64,000 nt of DNA. Source: Nocardioides szechwanensis. GTDB taxonomy: Bacteria > Actinomycetota > Actinomycetes > Propionibacteriales > Nocardioidaceae. Position numbers and translations under genes: made by a program. Shown piece by piece: positions 32,071-39,902 of this stretch; the stretch's first letter is position 1; every line of letters begins with the position of its first letter. The notes below the pieces were generated by a model. The model worked only from the letters and a program-made list of their open reading frames with translations, was not told where the DNA came from and did no database searches. The stretch spans positions 207,024-271,023 of the forward strand of contig NZ_FNIC01000007.1 in the NCBI RefSeq assembly GCF_900103935.1, read 5' to 3'.

Positions 32071-32472
32071 ATGTTTGCGCGACTGTTCGCCCCCACTGTT
32101 GAGGTCTCGGCCCACTGCGACCTCCCCTGCGGTGTCTACGACCCGGCCCAGGCACGGATCGAGGCGGAGTCGATCAAGGCGATCATCGCCAAGGTGGCCG
32201 ACAACGACGACCCCGACTTCCGGACGCGGGCCATCCTGATCAAGGAGCAGCGCTCCGAGCTGGTCAAGCACCACCTGTGGGTGCTGTGGACCGACTACTT
32301 CAAGCCCCCGCACTTCGAGAAGTACCCCCAGCTCCACACCCTGGTCAACGAGGCGACCAAGCTCGCCGGCGCCTCGGGCACCAAGGGTGAGCTCGACGCC
32401 GGCAAGGCCGACGAGCTGCTCGCCAAGATCGACGAGATCGACGAGATCTTCTGGGAGACCAAGAAGGCCTGA
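32071..32472 (+). CDS. sodN: Nickel superoxide dismutase precursor
   Basis: Cytoplasmic NiSOD converting superoxide to H2O2 and O2; 133 residues. After a 14-residue propeptide (ending EVSA) comes the nickel hook HCDLPCGVY, residues 15-23. Mature His15, Cys16 and Cys20 supply nickel ligands (His1, Cys2 and Cys6 of the processed enzyme). The mature length of 119 fits the family. ATG 32071 follows GAGGA. The divergent sodX gene encodes the protease that removes the propeptide. A hairpin terminator follows at 32501-32539. Confidence 0.97.
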   Translation: MFARLFAPTVEVSAHCDLPCGVYDPAQARIEAESIKAIIAKVADNDDPDFRTRAILIKEQRSELVKHHLWVLWTDYFKPPHFEKYPQLHTLVNEATKLAGASGTKGELDAGKADELLAKIDEIDEIFWETKKA

Positions 32473-32494
32473 CGTTCTCGAGCACTAGACCAGC

Positions 32495-32519
32495 GTTTGT
32501 CGAGGCCGGTCACCGGGTA
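32495..32519 (+). promoter_or_regulatory. SigB/SigF-type promoter of the rsbW-sigF operon
   Basis: GTTT (32495-32498) and GGGTA (32515-32519) are spaced by 16 bp, matching the GTTT-N16/17-GGGTA consensus of SigF-type sigma factors. It lies 86 bp upstream of the anti-sigma gene start and would allow the sigma factor to activate its own operon. Confidence 0.75.
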
Positions 32520-32539
32520 CACACCGGTGGCCGGCCTCG
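32501..32539 (+). terminator. Hairpin terminator after sodN
   Basis: A 16-bp stem with one mismatch (CGAGGCCGGTCACCGG pairing with CCGGTGGCCGGCCTCG) and a 7-nt loop GTACACA begins 28 bp after the sodN stop. No T-tract follows. Its loop contains part of the SigF-type -10 element. Confidence 0.8.
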
Positions 32540-32604
32540 GCCGTTGCTCGCAACCATCGCAGTAGGGTCGGTCGACCTGACCCGCACCAACGAAGGACGA
32601 ACAC

Positions 32605-33027
32605 ATGTCTGAGACGGGCACCGCTCAGGGCGGCATCACCAACGGCCGGGCCGACGTCGAGCTGCGTCTCCCCGCCGACAGCGCCTACGCCTCCGTGCTG
32701 CGTACGACGACGGCGGGCCTGGCCGCGCGCCTCGACTTCACGATCGACGACATCGAGGACCTGCGCATCGCCGTCGGCGAGGCCAACGCGATGGTGCTGC
32801 CCGAGGCCGACCTCGGCTCCGACCTCACCTGCGAGTTCTTCCTCGCGCCCGGCGAGCTCCGGATCGCCGTCGGGGTCACGTCCGCCGAGGCGCCGGCACC
32901 CGACTACGACAGCTTCGCGTGGCAGGTGCTCAGCACGCTCGCCACCACCGCCACCGCGGAGTCGCGCGACGGCCGGTTCGTCGTGACCATGACGATGCAG
33001 TCGACAGCCGGCGGACCCGGCCTCTGA
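32605..33027 (+). CDS. Anti-sigma factor, RsbW/UsfX-like ATP-binding kinase fold
   Basis: A 140-residue GHKL-type protein with the N-box IDDIEDLRIAVGEANAM (about residues 45-61, Glu and Asn conserved). It is followed after 1 bp by the SigF-type sigma gene, so it is the expected cognate anti-sigma factor. The G1/G2 ATP loops are weak compared with Bacillus RsbW, so kinase activity on an anti-anti-sigma protein is uncertain; no RsbV gene is nearby. The SigF-type promoter upstream would give autoregulation. Confidence 0.88.
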   Translation: MSETGTAQGGITNGRADVELRLPADSAYASVLRTTTAGLAARLDFTIDDIEDLRIAVGEANAMVLPEADLGSDLTCEFFLAPGELRIAVGVTSAEAPAPDYDSFAWQVLSTLATTATAESRDGRFVVTMTMQSTAGGPGL

Positions 33028-33028
33028 C

Positions 33029-33850
33029 ATGGACGCCCCACCTCCCCGGGACGTCACGGTCTCGGACGACGACGAACCCCTGGTCGGGGTCGAGCTCACG
33101 CGCTTCACGAGCGCGGGGCTGTTCGTGGAGTTCCACGACGACACCTCCCCTCAGTCCACCCGTGACGCGGCGCGCGACTCGCTGGTCCGCCTGCACCTGC
33201 CGCTCGTGGAGCACTGCGCGCGCCGGTTCCGCAACCGCGGTGAGCCGTTCGAGGACCTCGTGCAGGTGGGCACGATCGGCCTGATCAAGTCGATCGACCG
33301 GTTCGACACCGACCGGGGCGTGGAGTTCTCCACCTATGCCACGCCGACGATCATCGGCGAGATCAAGCGCTACTTCCGGGACAAGGGCTGGGCGATCCGG
33401 GTGCCGCGCCGGCTCCAGGAGCTGCGCATGCAGATCGGTGCCGCGTCGGCCGAGCTGACCCAGTCGCTCGGCCGCTCCCCCACCCCGCGCGAGCTGGCCG
33501 AGACCATCGGCTGCACGGTGGAGGAGATCGTGGAGGGGATCGAGTCGAGCAACGCCTACTCCACCCTCTCGCTCGACGCCTCCGACGACTCCGACGACTC
33601 GACCCCGTCGATGCTCGACGCGATCGGCGTCGACGACGAGGGGCTCGAGCACGTCGAGATCCGCGAGTCGATCAAGCCGCTGCTCGACAAGCTGGACCCC
33701 CGCGAGAAGAAGATCCTGCTCCTGCGCTTCTTCAAGAACATGACCCAGTCCCAGATCGCCGAGGAGATCGGCGTCTCGCAGATGCACGTCTCGCGGTTGC
33801 TCACCCGCACCCTGGACCAGCTGCGGGCCTCGCTGGAGGAGCAGGACTAG
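33029..33850 (+). CDS. sigF: RNA polymerase sigma factor, SigB/SigF/SigG family
   Basis: General-stress-type group 3 sigma factor, 273 residues. Region 2 is clear (FEDLVQVGTIGLIKSIDRFD, then FSTYATPTIIGEIKRYFRDK), region 3 covers about residues 125-175 (SLGRSPTPRELAETIG), and region 4 has REKKILLLRFFKNMTQSQIA, then EIGVSQMHVSRLL. The first about 45 residues are extra and acidic. It starts 1 bp after the anti-sigma stop. It is called sigF for its anti-sigma partner and promoter; which of several SigB-like paralogues it equals is not certain. Confidence 0.93.
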   Translation: MDAPPPRDVTVSDDDEPLVGVELTRFTSAGLFVEFHDDTSPQSTRDAARDSLVRLHLPLVEHCARRFRNRGEPFEDLVQVGTIGLIKSIDRFDTDRGVEFSTYATPTIIGEIKRYFRDKGWAIRVPRRLQELRMQIGAASAELTQSLGRSPTPRELAETIGCTVEEIVEGIESSNAYSTLSLDASDDSDDSTPSMLDAIGVDDEGLEHVEIRESIKPLLDKLDPREKKILLLRFFKNMTQSQIAEEIGVSQMHVSRLLTRTLDQLRASLEEQD

Positions 33851-34254
33851 TCCGCCCGGCCCCGCATCGGGTCGTCGGCGAGCACGTCCTGGGTGGCCGG
33901 GCTCAGCATGCCCGCGACCACGATCAGGGCGACCAGGGCCATCGGGATGCTCAGCTCGAGCCGGTCGCGCAGGTTCCAGGCGAGCCCGAGCTGGATCAGC
34001 TGGGTCAGCAGCACCGGGCCACGGGCCCACGCGTGCTGGCGGGTGAGCGCCCACGCGCAGCCCAGCAGCGCGGCGCCGTACGCGAAGAAGAACGCGCTCG
34101 TGGTGAGGCCCATCGACATCCGCTCGGAGGACAGGCTGGCGGCCTCGAGCACCGCGAAGAGGAGCAGCAGCAGTCCCTGGACGGCGACCAGCGAGGCCGC
34201 GACGAGGAGCTGGGGCGGGTTGGCGGGCACGCCCGGAGGGGCCGGTTCGGACAC
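33847..34254 (-). CDS. Small integral membrane protein
   Basis: A 135-residue protein starting at GTG 34254 with a short Pro-rich head and four hydrophobic segments (about residues 15-37, 47-67, 73-90 and 97-115), then DVLADDPMRGRAD. No conserved family motif is recognised, although similar four-helix proteins are common beside SigB-type sigma genes in Nocardioides-like organisms. Its stop overlaps the convergent sigma-factor stop. Confidence 0.7.
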   Translation of the reverse strand: MSEPAPPGVPANPPQLLVAASLVAVQGLLLLLFAVLEAASLSSERMSMGLTTSAFFFAYGAALLGCAWALTRQHAWARGPVLLTQLIQLGLAWNLRDRLELSIPMALVALIVVAGMLSPATQDVLADDPMRGRAD

Positions 34255-34357
34255 GTTCGCAGCGTACGGGGCTCCCCGGTGGGACTGCCTGTGACCCAAC
34301 CGACCTACCAAAAGGCTTGATCCGGGCGGGTTTACTTGCGAGTCTGGACCTTCCGCT

Positions 34358-34373
34358 CGTGAAATCGTTCACA
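34358..34373 (+). promoter_or_regulatory. CRP-type binding site upstream of whiB1
   Basis: CGTGA-AATCGT-TCACA matches the TGTGA-N6-TCACA CRP/FNR-family consensus in 9 of 10 fixed positions, 75 bp before the whiB1 ATG. In M. tuberculosis whiB1 is controlled by the CRP homologue Rv3676, so the position is meaningful. Confidence 0.7.
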
Positions 34374-34447
34374 TTTGCGACTACACGCGCGCCCGCAGGC
34401 CTGAGTACCCCTGCCTGCACTCAATGCGAAAGTGAGATCCACCCTCC

Positions 34448-34699
34448 ATGGATTGGCGCCACCGTTCCGCGTGTCTCGATGAGGACCCGGAGCTGTTCTT
34501 TCCGATCGGCAACACCGGTCCGGCCATCCTCCAGATCGAGGAGGCCAAGCAGGTGTGCCGACGCTGCGACGTGCGCGAGCAGTGCCTGGCGTGGGCGATC
34601 GAGGCGGGTCAGGACCACGGCGTGTGGGGTGGGCTCAGCGAGGACGAGCGGCGGGCGCTCAAGCGCCGCAACGCGCGCTCCCGCGTCCGGACGGCCTGA
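34448..34699 (+). CDS. whiB1: WhiB-family iron-sulfur regulator, WhiB1/WblE type
   Basis: An 83-residue WhiB protein. The four cluster cysteines are Cys9, Cys37, Cys40 and Cys46 (C-x27-C-x2-C-x5-C), followed by the GVWGG turn and the basic tail ALKRRNARSRVRTA for DNA contact. The start MDWRHRSACLDEDPELFFP and the tail closely follow mycobacterial WhiB1, an essential NO-sensing partner of the primary sigma factor. It is convergent with pdtaS, as in M. tuberculosis (Rv3219/Rv3220c). Confidence 0.96.
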   Translation: MDWRHRSACLDEDPELFFPIGNTGPAILQIEEAKQVCRRCDVREQCLAWAIEAGQDHGVWGGLSEDERRALKRRNARSRVRTA

Positions 34700-34716
34700 C
34701 CCTGCTGGGGTAGGCC

Positions 34717-36192
34717 TCAGTCGAGAGGTACGTCGACCTCGGCGCGCGTCCCGCTCCCGTGCGGGCTCGGGCCGATCGTCAGCAGGCCGCCGAGCTCGGA
34801 CTCGACGAGGGTGCGGACGATCGACAGCCCGAGGCTGGCCGACGTGTCCAGGTCGAAGTCGGGCGGCAGTCCACGACCGTCGTCCTCGACGGTCATGTGC
34901 AGCCGCCCCACCAGGCGCTGCACGGTGACCGTGATCGTGCCGGTGGCCTCGGCGTCCTCGGGGTCGTAGCCGTGCTCGACGGCGTTCTGCAGCACCTCGG
35001 TCAGCACCATCGCCAGCGCGGTGGCCGACTCGGAGGGCAGGACCCCGAACGTGCCCTCGCGGCGCACGCGCACCCGGCCTCCGAGCGAGCCGACCTCCGC
35101 GACCATGGTGCCGAGCCGGTCGGCGATCTCGTCGAACTCGACGGTCTCCCCCACGGCCTGGCTGAGCGTCTCGTGGACGATGGCGATCGAGCCGACCCGG
35201 CGTACGGCCTCCTCGAGCGCGAGCTTCGCCTCCTCGGAGTCGATCCGGCGGGCCTGGAGCCGCAGCAGCGCCGCGACGGTCTGCAGGTTGTTCTTCACCC
35301 GGTGGTGGATCTCGCGGATCGTCGCGTCCTTGGTGACCAGCTCCCGGTCGCGCCGGCGCAGCTCGGTCACGTCGCGCACCAGGATCAGGCCGCCGATGTG
35401 CTCGCCCAGCGGTCGCAGGGGGATGGCCCGCACGATCAGGGACACCAGGTCGGTGCCGATCTCGGTGTCGCGCTGCGCGCGGCCGCCGAGCACCGCGCTC
35501 AGCGTCTCCTCGTCGGGGCGCCGCCGGGGCGGGACCAGGTCGCGGGTGAGGTCGGTCAGCACGAGACCCGTCAGGTCGCCCGAGAGCCCGAGCCGCCGGT
35601 AGACCGACAGCGCGTTGGGGCTCGCGTAGACGACCCGGCCGGCCTCGTCGACGCGCAGGAAGCCGTCGCCGACGCGGGGTGAGTCGGCGTGGTCGCTGCG
35701 CTGACCGGTGGACGGGAAGTGCCCGGCGGCGATCATCTGGGTCAGGTCGGCGGCGGTCTGGAGGTAGGACAGCTCGAGCCGGCTCGGTGTGCGCACCCCG
35801 AGCAGGTTGGTGTTGCGGGCGATGACGGCGATGACCCGCCCGGACCGCCGTACGGGGATGGTCTCCACCCGCACCGGCACGTCGTCGCGCCACTCGGGGT
35901 CTCCCTCGCGCACCAGGCGGCCGTGCGCCCACGCCTCGTCGAGCATCGCGCGCCGCCCGGCGGGCACGAAAGTCCCCACGATGTCGTCGACGTACGCCGT
36001 GGGGCCGGTCGTGGGCCGCATCTGGGCGCCCGCCCAGAACCCGTTGCCGCGCTGGTCGGGGAGCCACAGCACGAGGTCCGCGAAGGAAAGGTCCGCGATG
36101 ATCTGCCAGTCGGCCATGAGCAGCTGCAACCACGCCACGTCGTCCTCGTCGAGGTCCGTGTGGCTCCGCACGAGCTCGATCAGGGAGGGCAC
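34717..36192 (-). CDS. pdtaS: Sensor histidine kinase PdtaS
   Basis: Cytosolic histidine kinase, 491 residues, of the HWE/HisKA_2 class that phosphorylates the RNA-binding antiterminator PdtaR. It has an N-terminal GAF-like domain (about residues 1-150), a PAS domain (about 175-285, VGDGFLRVDEAGRVVYASPNAL), the phosphoacceptor His in EIHHRVKNNLQTVAALLRL (about residue 303), and an ATPase domain with LTEVLQNAVEHGY and VEDDGRGLP. GTG start at 36192. Its position next to whiB1 matches mycobacteria; the pdtaR partner is not in the window. Confidence 0.94.
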   Translation of the reverse strand: MPSLIELVRSHTDLDEDDVAWLQLLMADWQIIADLSFADLVLWLPDQRGNGFWAGAQMRPTTGPTAYVDDIVGTFVPAGRRAMLDEAWAHGRLVREGDPEWRDDVPVRVETIPVRRSGRVIAVIARNTNLLGVRTPSRLELSYLQTAADLTQMIAAGHFPSTGQRSDHADSPRVGDGFLRVDEAGRVVYASPNALSVYRRLGLSGDLTGLVLTDLTRDLVPPRRRPDEETLSAVLGGRAQRDTEIGTDLVSLIVRAIPLRPLGEHIGGLILVRDVTELRRRDRELVTKDATIREIHHRVKNNLQTVAALLRLQARRIDSEEAKLALEEAVRRVGSIAIVHETLSQAVGETVEFDEIADRLGTMVAEVGSLGGRVRVRREGTFGVLPSESATALAMVLTEVLQNAVEHGYDPEDAEATGTITVTVQRLVGRLHMTVEDDGRGLPPDFDLDTSASLGLSIVRTLVESELGGLLTIGPSPHGSGTRAEVDVPLD

Positions 36193-36258
36193 CGAGCCAG
36201 CCTAGGTGGATGAGACCCCGGGGCGACGGGACGCCAGGTCTTTGACAGGATGGGCGGC

Positions 36259-37104
36259 ATGTCTCGGGCGTACTGGAAGCAGATTCACGACGATGACTTC
36301 GCAGTGCCGACGGACCGACCACTGGCCGATCTCACGGCCGAGCTGACCCGACTTCTGGGCGATGTCGACCCTGACCTCCGCGACGGCCTCGCGCTGCCGG
36401 CGCTGGCGACGTGGGTCGAGCGCGGCGTCTACGACGACCTGCTGCGGGGCCTGGGCGACGGCATGGCCGCCGGGCTGCGGGCGGGCCTGGGCGAGACCGG
36501 CTCCGACACCGTCTTCCGCCGCAGCTTCTCCGTCCTGGTGCTGGGCGAGTGCATCCGGCGCGACAACGAGCGGCCGCTGGTGCCGGGCGGCACGGTGCTC
36601 GACTGGGGTGACCGGGTCGCCACCTGGATCCTCCAGGAGCGCGACCTGCGCGGCTACGTGCCGGGCAAGGGCTGGGCCCACGCGATCGCGCACGGCGCCG
36701 ACGCCCTCGGCACGCTCGCCGAGTCGCCGCACGTCGGGGCCGCCGAGCTGGTGGTCGTGCTCGACGTGATCGCCGAACGACTCTGCCTGCCGGTCGACGC
36801 GCTGTTCACCGCCGGGGAGCCCGACCGGTTGGCCCTGGCCGCGATGTGCGTGCTGCGCCGCAACCGCGTGCCCTTCGACATCGTCGAGCCGTGGGTCGAG
36901 ACTCTGGCCGAGGCCGCCCGCACCCGGCCGTGGAGCGACGACCGTGACCCGTTCCTGGCCGGCGGCAACGCCGAGGCCTTCCTCCGGGCGCTCTACCTGC
37001 AGCTCGCGATGGGGCAGCGACCACCCGCCGTACGAGCCGACCTGATGCTCCTGCTCGTCGACGCTCTGCGGTCCACCAACCCGCACTACCTGGGGCCGAA
37101 GTAG
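36259..37104 (+). CDS. DUF2785 domain protein
   Basis: A 281-residue helical, probably soluble protein. ATG 36259 is preferred, with AGGA 8 bp upstream; an in-frame ATG at 36250 adds three residues. Its core, GYVPGKGWAHAIAHGADALGTLAESP, is the hallmark of DUF2785, a HEAT-like helical family of unknown function. No catalytic motif is evident, although the two conserved histidines in AHAIAHG could bind a metal. It precedes the acetolactate-synthase-like gene by 9 bp and may be cotranscribed. Confidence 0.8.
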   Translation: MSRAYWKQIHDDDFAVPTDRPLADLTAELTRLLGDVDPDLRDGLALPALATWVERGVYDDLLRGLGDGMAAGLRAGLGETGSDTVFRRSFSVLVLGECIRRDNERPLVPGGTVLDWGDRVATWILQERDLRGYVPGKGWAHAIAHGADALGTLAESPHVGAAELVVVLDVIAERLCLPVDALFTAGEPDRLALAAMCVLRRNRVPFDIVEPWVETLAEAARTRPWSDDRDPFLAGGNAEAFLRALYLQLAMGQRPPAVRADLMLLLVDALRSTNPHYLGPK

Positions 37105-37113
37105 CCTGCGGGC

Positions 37114-38784
37114 ATGACTCAGGAGCAGACCACCGACGGCACCCTCGAAGGACACTCCGGCGAGCTCGCCGTAGCCGTCGCCCGCGCCTACGGCGTGGAG
37201 ACCATGTTCACCCTCTCGGGGGCCCACGTGTTCCCGATGTACGACGGTGCGGTGAAGGCCGACCCGCCCATGAAGCTGCTGGACGTGCGCCACGAGCAGA
37301 CCGCGGCGTTCGCCGCCGAGGCGACCGGCAAGCTGACCCGCGTGCCCGGCCTGGCCGTGCTCACCGCCGGCCCCGGTGTCACCAACGGCATCAGTGCGAT
37401 CGCCCAGGCGCAGTTCGCCGGCTCGCCCATGGTGGTCGTCGGCGGCCGGGCGCCGGCCAACCGCTGGGGCAGCGGCAGCCTGCAGGAGCTCGACCAGCCG
37501 CCGATCGTCGAGTCCGTCTCCAAGCTGGCCACCACGCTCCACACCGCCGCCGACATCCTGCCGGGCATGGACCGCGCGTTCGCCGCGGCCGGCTCGTCGC
37601 ACCGCGGCCCGGTCTTCGTCGACATCCCGATGGACGAGTTCTTCAACTCAGCATCGGGTCCCGCCCCGACGGCCTCGTCCACCCGCGGTGCCGAGCCCGA
37701 CGGTGACACGGTCTCCCGGGTCGCGGGCCTGCTCGCCGCCGCGAGCCGTCCGGTGCTCATCCTCGGCACCGACGTCTGGGCCGACCGCGCCGAGGAGGCC
37801 GCGCTGCGCTTCGTCGAGGCCGTCGGCATCCCGACCATCACCAACGGCATGGGCCGGGGCGTGATCCCCGGCGGCCACAAGCTGCTCGCGACCAAGGCAC
37901 GCAGCCAGGCCCTCTCGGGCGCCGACCTGGTCGTCGTGGTCGGCACCCCGCTCGACTTCCGCCTCGGCTACGGCATCTTCGGTGGCAAGGACGGCGCCGA
38001 GCCCGCGCAGGTCGTCCACATCGCCGACTCCGCCGGCCAGGTGTCGGGTCACGCCAAGCTCGCGGCGTCCGTGTCCGGCGACCTCACCTCGGTCTTCGAC
38101 GGCCTCCAGACCGGGCTGGAGCGGGGCAACAAGCCCGACTGGACCGCCTGGGTCTCCAGCCTCCAGGACACCGTCGCTGCCGCCACCGCCCGCGACCTCG
38201 AGCTGCTCAGCGCCGAGGCCGACCCGATCCACCCGGCCCGCATCTACGGCGAGCTGGTCCCCCGGCTGGCCGACGACGCGGTCGTCATCGGCGACGGCGG
38301 CGACTTCGTGAGCTTCGCCGGCAAGTTCGTCGAGCCCAAGCGCCCCGGCGGCTGGCTCGACCCCGGCCCCTACGGCTGCCTCGGCGCCGGCCTCGGCTCG
38401 GCGATCGCCGCCCGCCTGGCCCGTCCGTCGTCGCAGGTCGTGCTGCTGCTCGGCGACGGCGCGGCCGGCTTCTCGCTGATGGACGTCGACACCCTGGTCC
38501 GCCACAACCTCCCGGTCGTCATGGTGATGGGCAACAACTCCGCCTGGGGCCTCGAGAAGGGCCCGATGCAGATGCTCTACGGCTACGACGTGATCGCCGA
38601 CCTCGCGCCACGCACGGCGTACGACGAGGTGGTGAAGGCGCTCGGCGGGGCCGGCGAGACCGTGACCGACCCGCGCCACATCGGGTCCGCGATCGACCGC
38701 GCCTTCGAGTCCAACGTGCCCTATCTCGTCAACGTCATCACCGACGTCAACGCGGCCTACCCGCGCAACACCTTCGGGATCTGA
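37114..38784 (+). CDS. Acetolactate synthase-like ThDP enzyme
   Basis: A 556-residue thiamine enzyme of the acetolactate-synthase superfamily. The activating glutamate is in VRHEQTAAFAAEA, the central domain is FAD/nucleotide-fold-like (PVLILGTDVWAD), and the ThDP motif runs GDGAAGFSLMD to MGNN. It is shorter than IlvB and there is no ilvN regulatory-subunit gene nearby. It resembles the IlvG-type proteins (such as Rv1820), for which the true substrate is uncertain, and could instead be an oxalyl-CoA or other 2-oxoacid decarboxylase. Its stop overlaps the next ATG (TGATG). Confidence 0.85.
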   Translation: MTQEQTTDGTLEGHSGELAVAVARAYGVETMFTLSGAHVFPMYDGAVKADPPMKLLDVRHEQTAAFAAEATGKLTRVPGLAVLTAGPGVTNGISAIAQAQFAGSPMVVVGGRAPANRWGSGSLQELDQPPIVESVSKLATTLHTAADILPGMDRAFAAAGSSHRGPVFVDIPMDEFFNSASGPAPTASSTRGAEPDGDTVSRVAGLLAAASRPVLILGTDVWADRAEEAALRFVEAVGIPTITNGMGRGVIPGGHKLLATKARSQALSGADLVVVVGTPLDFRLGYGIFGGKDGAEPAQVVHIADSAGQVSGHAKLAASVSGDLTSVFDGLQTGLERGNKPDWTAWVSSLQDTVAAATARDLELLSAEADPIHPARIYGELVPRLADDAVVIGDGGDFVSFAGKFVEPKRPGGWLDPGPYGCLGAGLGSAIAARLARPSSQVVLLLGDGAAGFSLMDVDTLVRHNLPVVMVMGNNSAWGLEKGPMQMLYGYDVIADLAPRTAYDEVVKALGGAGETVTDPRHIGSAIDRAFESNVPYLVNVITDVNAAYPRNTFGI

Positions 38785-39287
38785 TGCGGCTGCGGCGGGC
38801 CACGCCGGACGACCACGACCAGGTCGCCCGGGTGACCGTCGCGGCCTACGACCGCTACCTCGGGGAGGACGGCCCGGAGACCGACTACGTCGAGCAGCTG
38901 GCCGACTCGGCCGGCCGAGACCGCGACGGTGAGCTGTGGGTGGCCGAGGAGTCGGGCCGGGTGCTCGGCTCGGTGACCGTCTGCCCCGAGGGCTCGCCGT
39001 GGCGAGAGCTGGCCCGAACCGGCGAGGGTGAGTTCCGGATGCTCGCCGTCGACCCGGAGGCACAGGGCCGCGGCGTCGGCCAGGCTCTCGTCGACCTGAC
39101 CGTCGAGCGGTTCCGCTCGGCCGGGGCGTCGGCCGTCGTGCTGTGCAGCATGAAGGAGATGACTGACGCCCACCGGCTCTACGAACGGGCCGGCTTCGTG
39201 CGCGACCCCGAGCGCGACTGGTCGCCGGTGCCCGGCGTCGACCTGGTCGCCTACCGCCTTGCACTGCCCACCGAGGAGCCCCGATGA
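38784..39287 (+). CDS. GNAT family N-acetyltransferase
   Basis: A 167-residue GNAT enzyme. The acetyl-CoA pyrophosphate loop is QGRGVGQAL, preceded by the FRMLAVDPEA strand, and the C-terminal AHRLYERAGFVRDPERDW motif is standard. The acceptor is unknown. It is tightly packed (one-base overlap before, four-base ATGA overlap after) with the ThDP enzyme and a thioesterase-like gene, forming a three-gene operon. Confidence 0.92.
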   Translation: MRLRRATPDDHDQVARVTVAAYDRYLGEDGPETDYVEQLADSAGRDRDGELWVAEESGRVLGSVTVCPEGSPWRELARTGEGEFRMLAVDPEAQGRGVGQALVDLTVERFRSAGASAVVLCSMKEMTDAHRLYERAGFVRDPERDWSPVPGVDLVAYRLALPTEEPR

Positions 39288-39676
39288 CCACCCTGACCGC
39301 CGCCCTGACGTTCACCGTCACCGACGACGACACCGCGCTCGCCGTCGGCTCGGGGAGCCTGCCGGTGCTGGGCACGCCCCGGCTGCTCGCCTGGCTCGAG
39401 GCCGCCACGTGCGCCGCGCTGGAGCCCTCGCTGGAGACGGGCTCGACCAGCGTCGGCACCCGGGTCGCGCTCGAGCACCTCGCCGCCAGCCCGGTCGGCC
39501 AGGAGGTCGAGGTCAGCGCCTCGGCGTCGTACGTCGACGGCCGCCTGCACCGCTTCACGGTCGCCGCCCGGCACCTCGACGCGGGCGCTCCGGGCAAGGT
39601 GGTCGCCACCGGCGAGATCACCCGGGTGGTCGTCGACGCCGACCGGTTCTTGAGCCGGATTTCGCCTGAGTCCTGA
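39284..39676 (+). CDS. Thioesterase-like hot-dog protein (FlK-type)
   Basis: A 130-residue protein with the hot-dog pattern LPVLGTPRLLAWLEAATCAALEPSLETGSTSVGTRVALEHLAASPVG; the central helix carries a conserved Glu/Cys as in fluoroacetyl-CoA thioesterase-like proteins. It could hydrolyse an acyl-CoA made or acetylated by the upstream enzymes, but that is a guess from the operon. ATG overlaps the GNAT stop. Confidence 0.8.
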   Translation: MTTLTAALTFTVTDDDTALAVGSGSLPVLGTPRLLAWLEAATCAALEPSLETGSTSVGTRVALEHLAASPVGQEVEVSASASYVDGRLHRFTVAARHLDAGAPGKVVATGEITRVVVDADRFLSRISPES

Positions 39677-39734
39677 AGTTTGGGAGACTGTCCCGTGGCC
39701 CTCGTTGGGTCGAGACCGATTCCAGGAGGACACC

Positions 39735-39809
39735 ATGGGCAAGACCGGACGCAAGCGCCGCGCTCGCAAGAAGAAGGCCGCCAACCACGGCAAGCGCCCC
39801 AACGCCTGA
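39735..39809 (+). CDS. 50S ribosomal protein bL37
   Basis: A 24-residue, strongly basic protein (MGKTGRKRRARKKKAANHGK then RPNA). An excellent AGGAGGA ribosome site ends 4 bp before the ATG, and a terminator lies 23 bp after the stop. It matches actinobacterial bL37, a small protein located on the large ribosomal subunit in structures of mycobacterial ribosomes. It is easily missed because of its size. It stands alone with its own promoter region (39677-39734). Confidence 0.85.
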   Translation: MGKTGRKRRARKKKAANHGKRPNA

Positions 39810-39832
39810 GCTTCCGCTCGGCACGTTGCACT

Positions 39833-39860
39833 GAACCCCTCGCCCGCTGGGCAGGGGTTC
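39833..39860 (+). terminator. Terminator after bL37
   Basis: The stem GAACCCCT/AGGGGTTC is extended inward by GCCC/GGGC after a bulged C, with a GCT loop, and is followed by GTTGCATTTG. Confidence 0.85.
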
Positions 39861-39902
39861 GTTGCATTTGTGGCTGGCCGTGCGCCCGATCGCGAACTCG
39901 AG

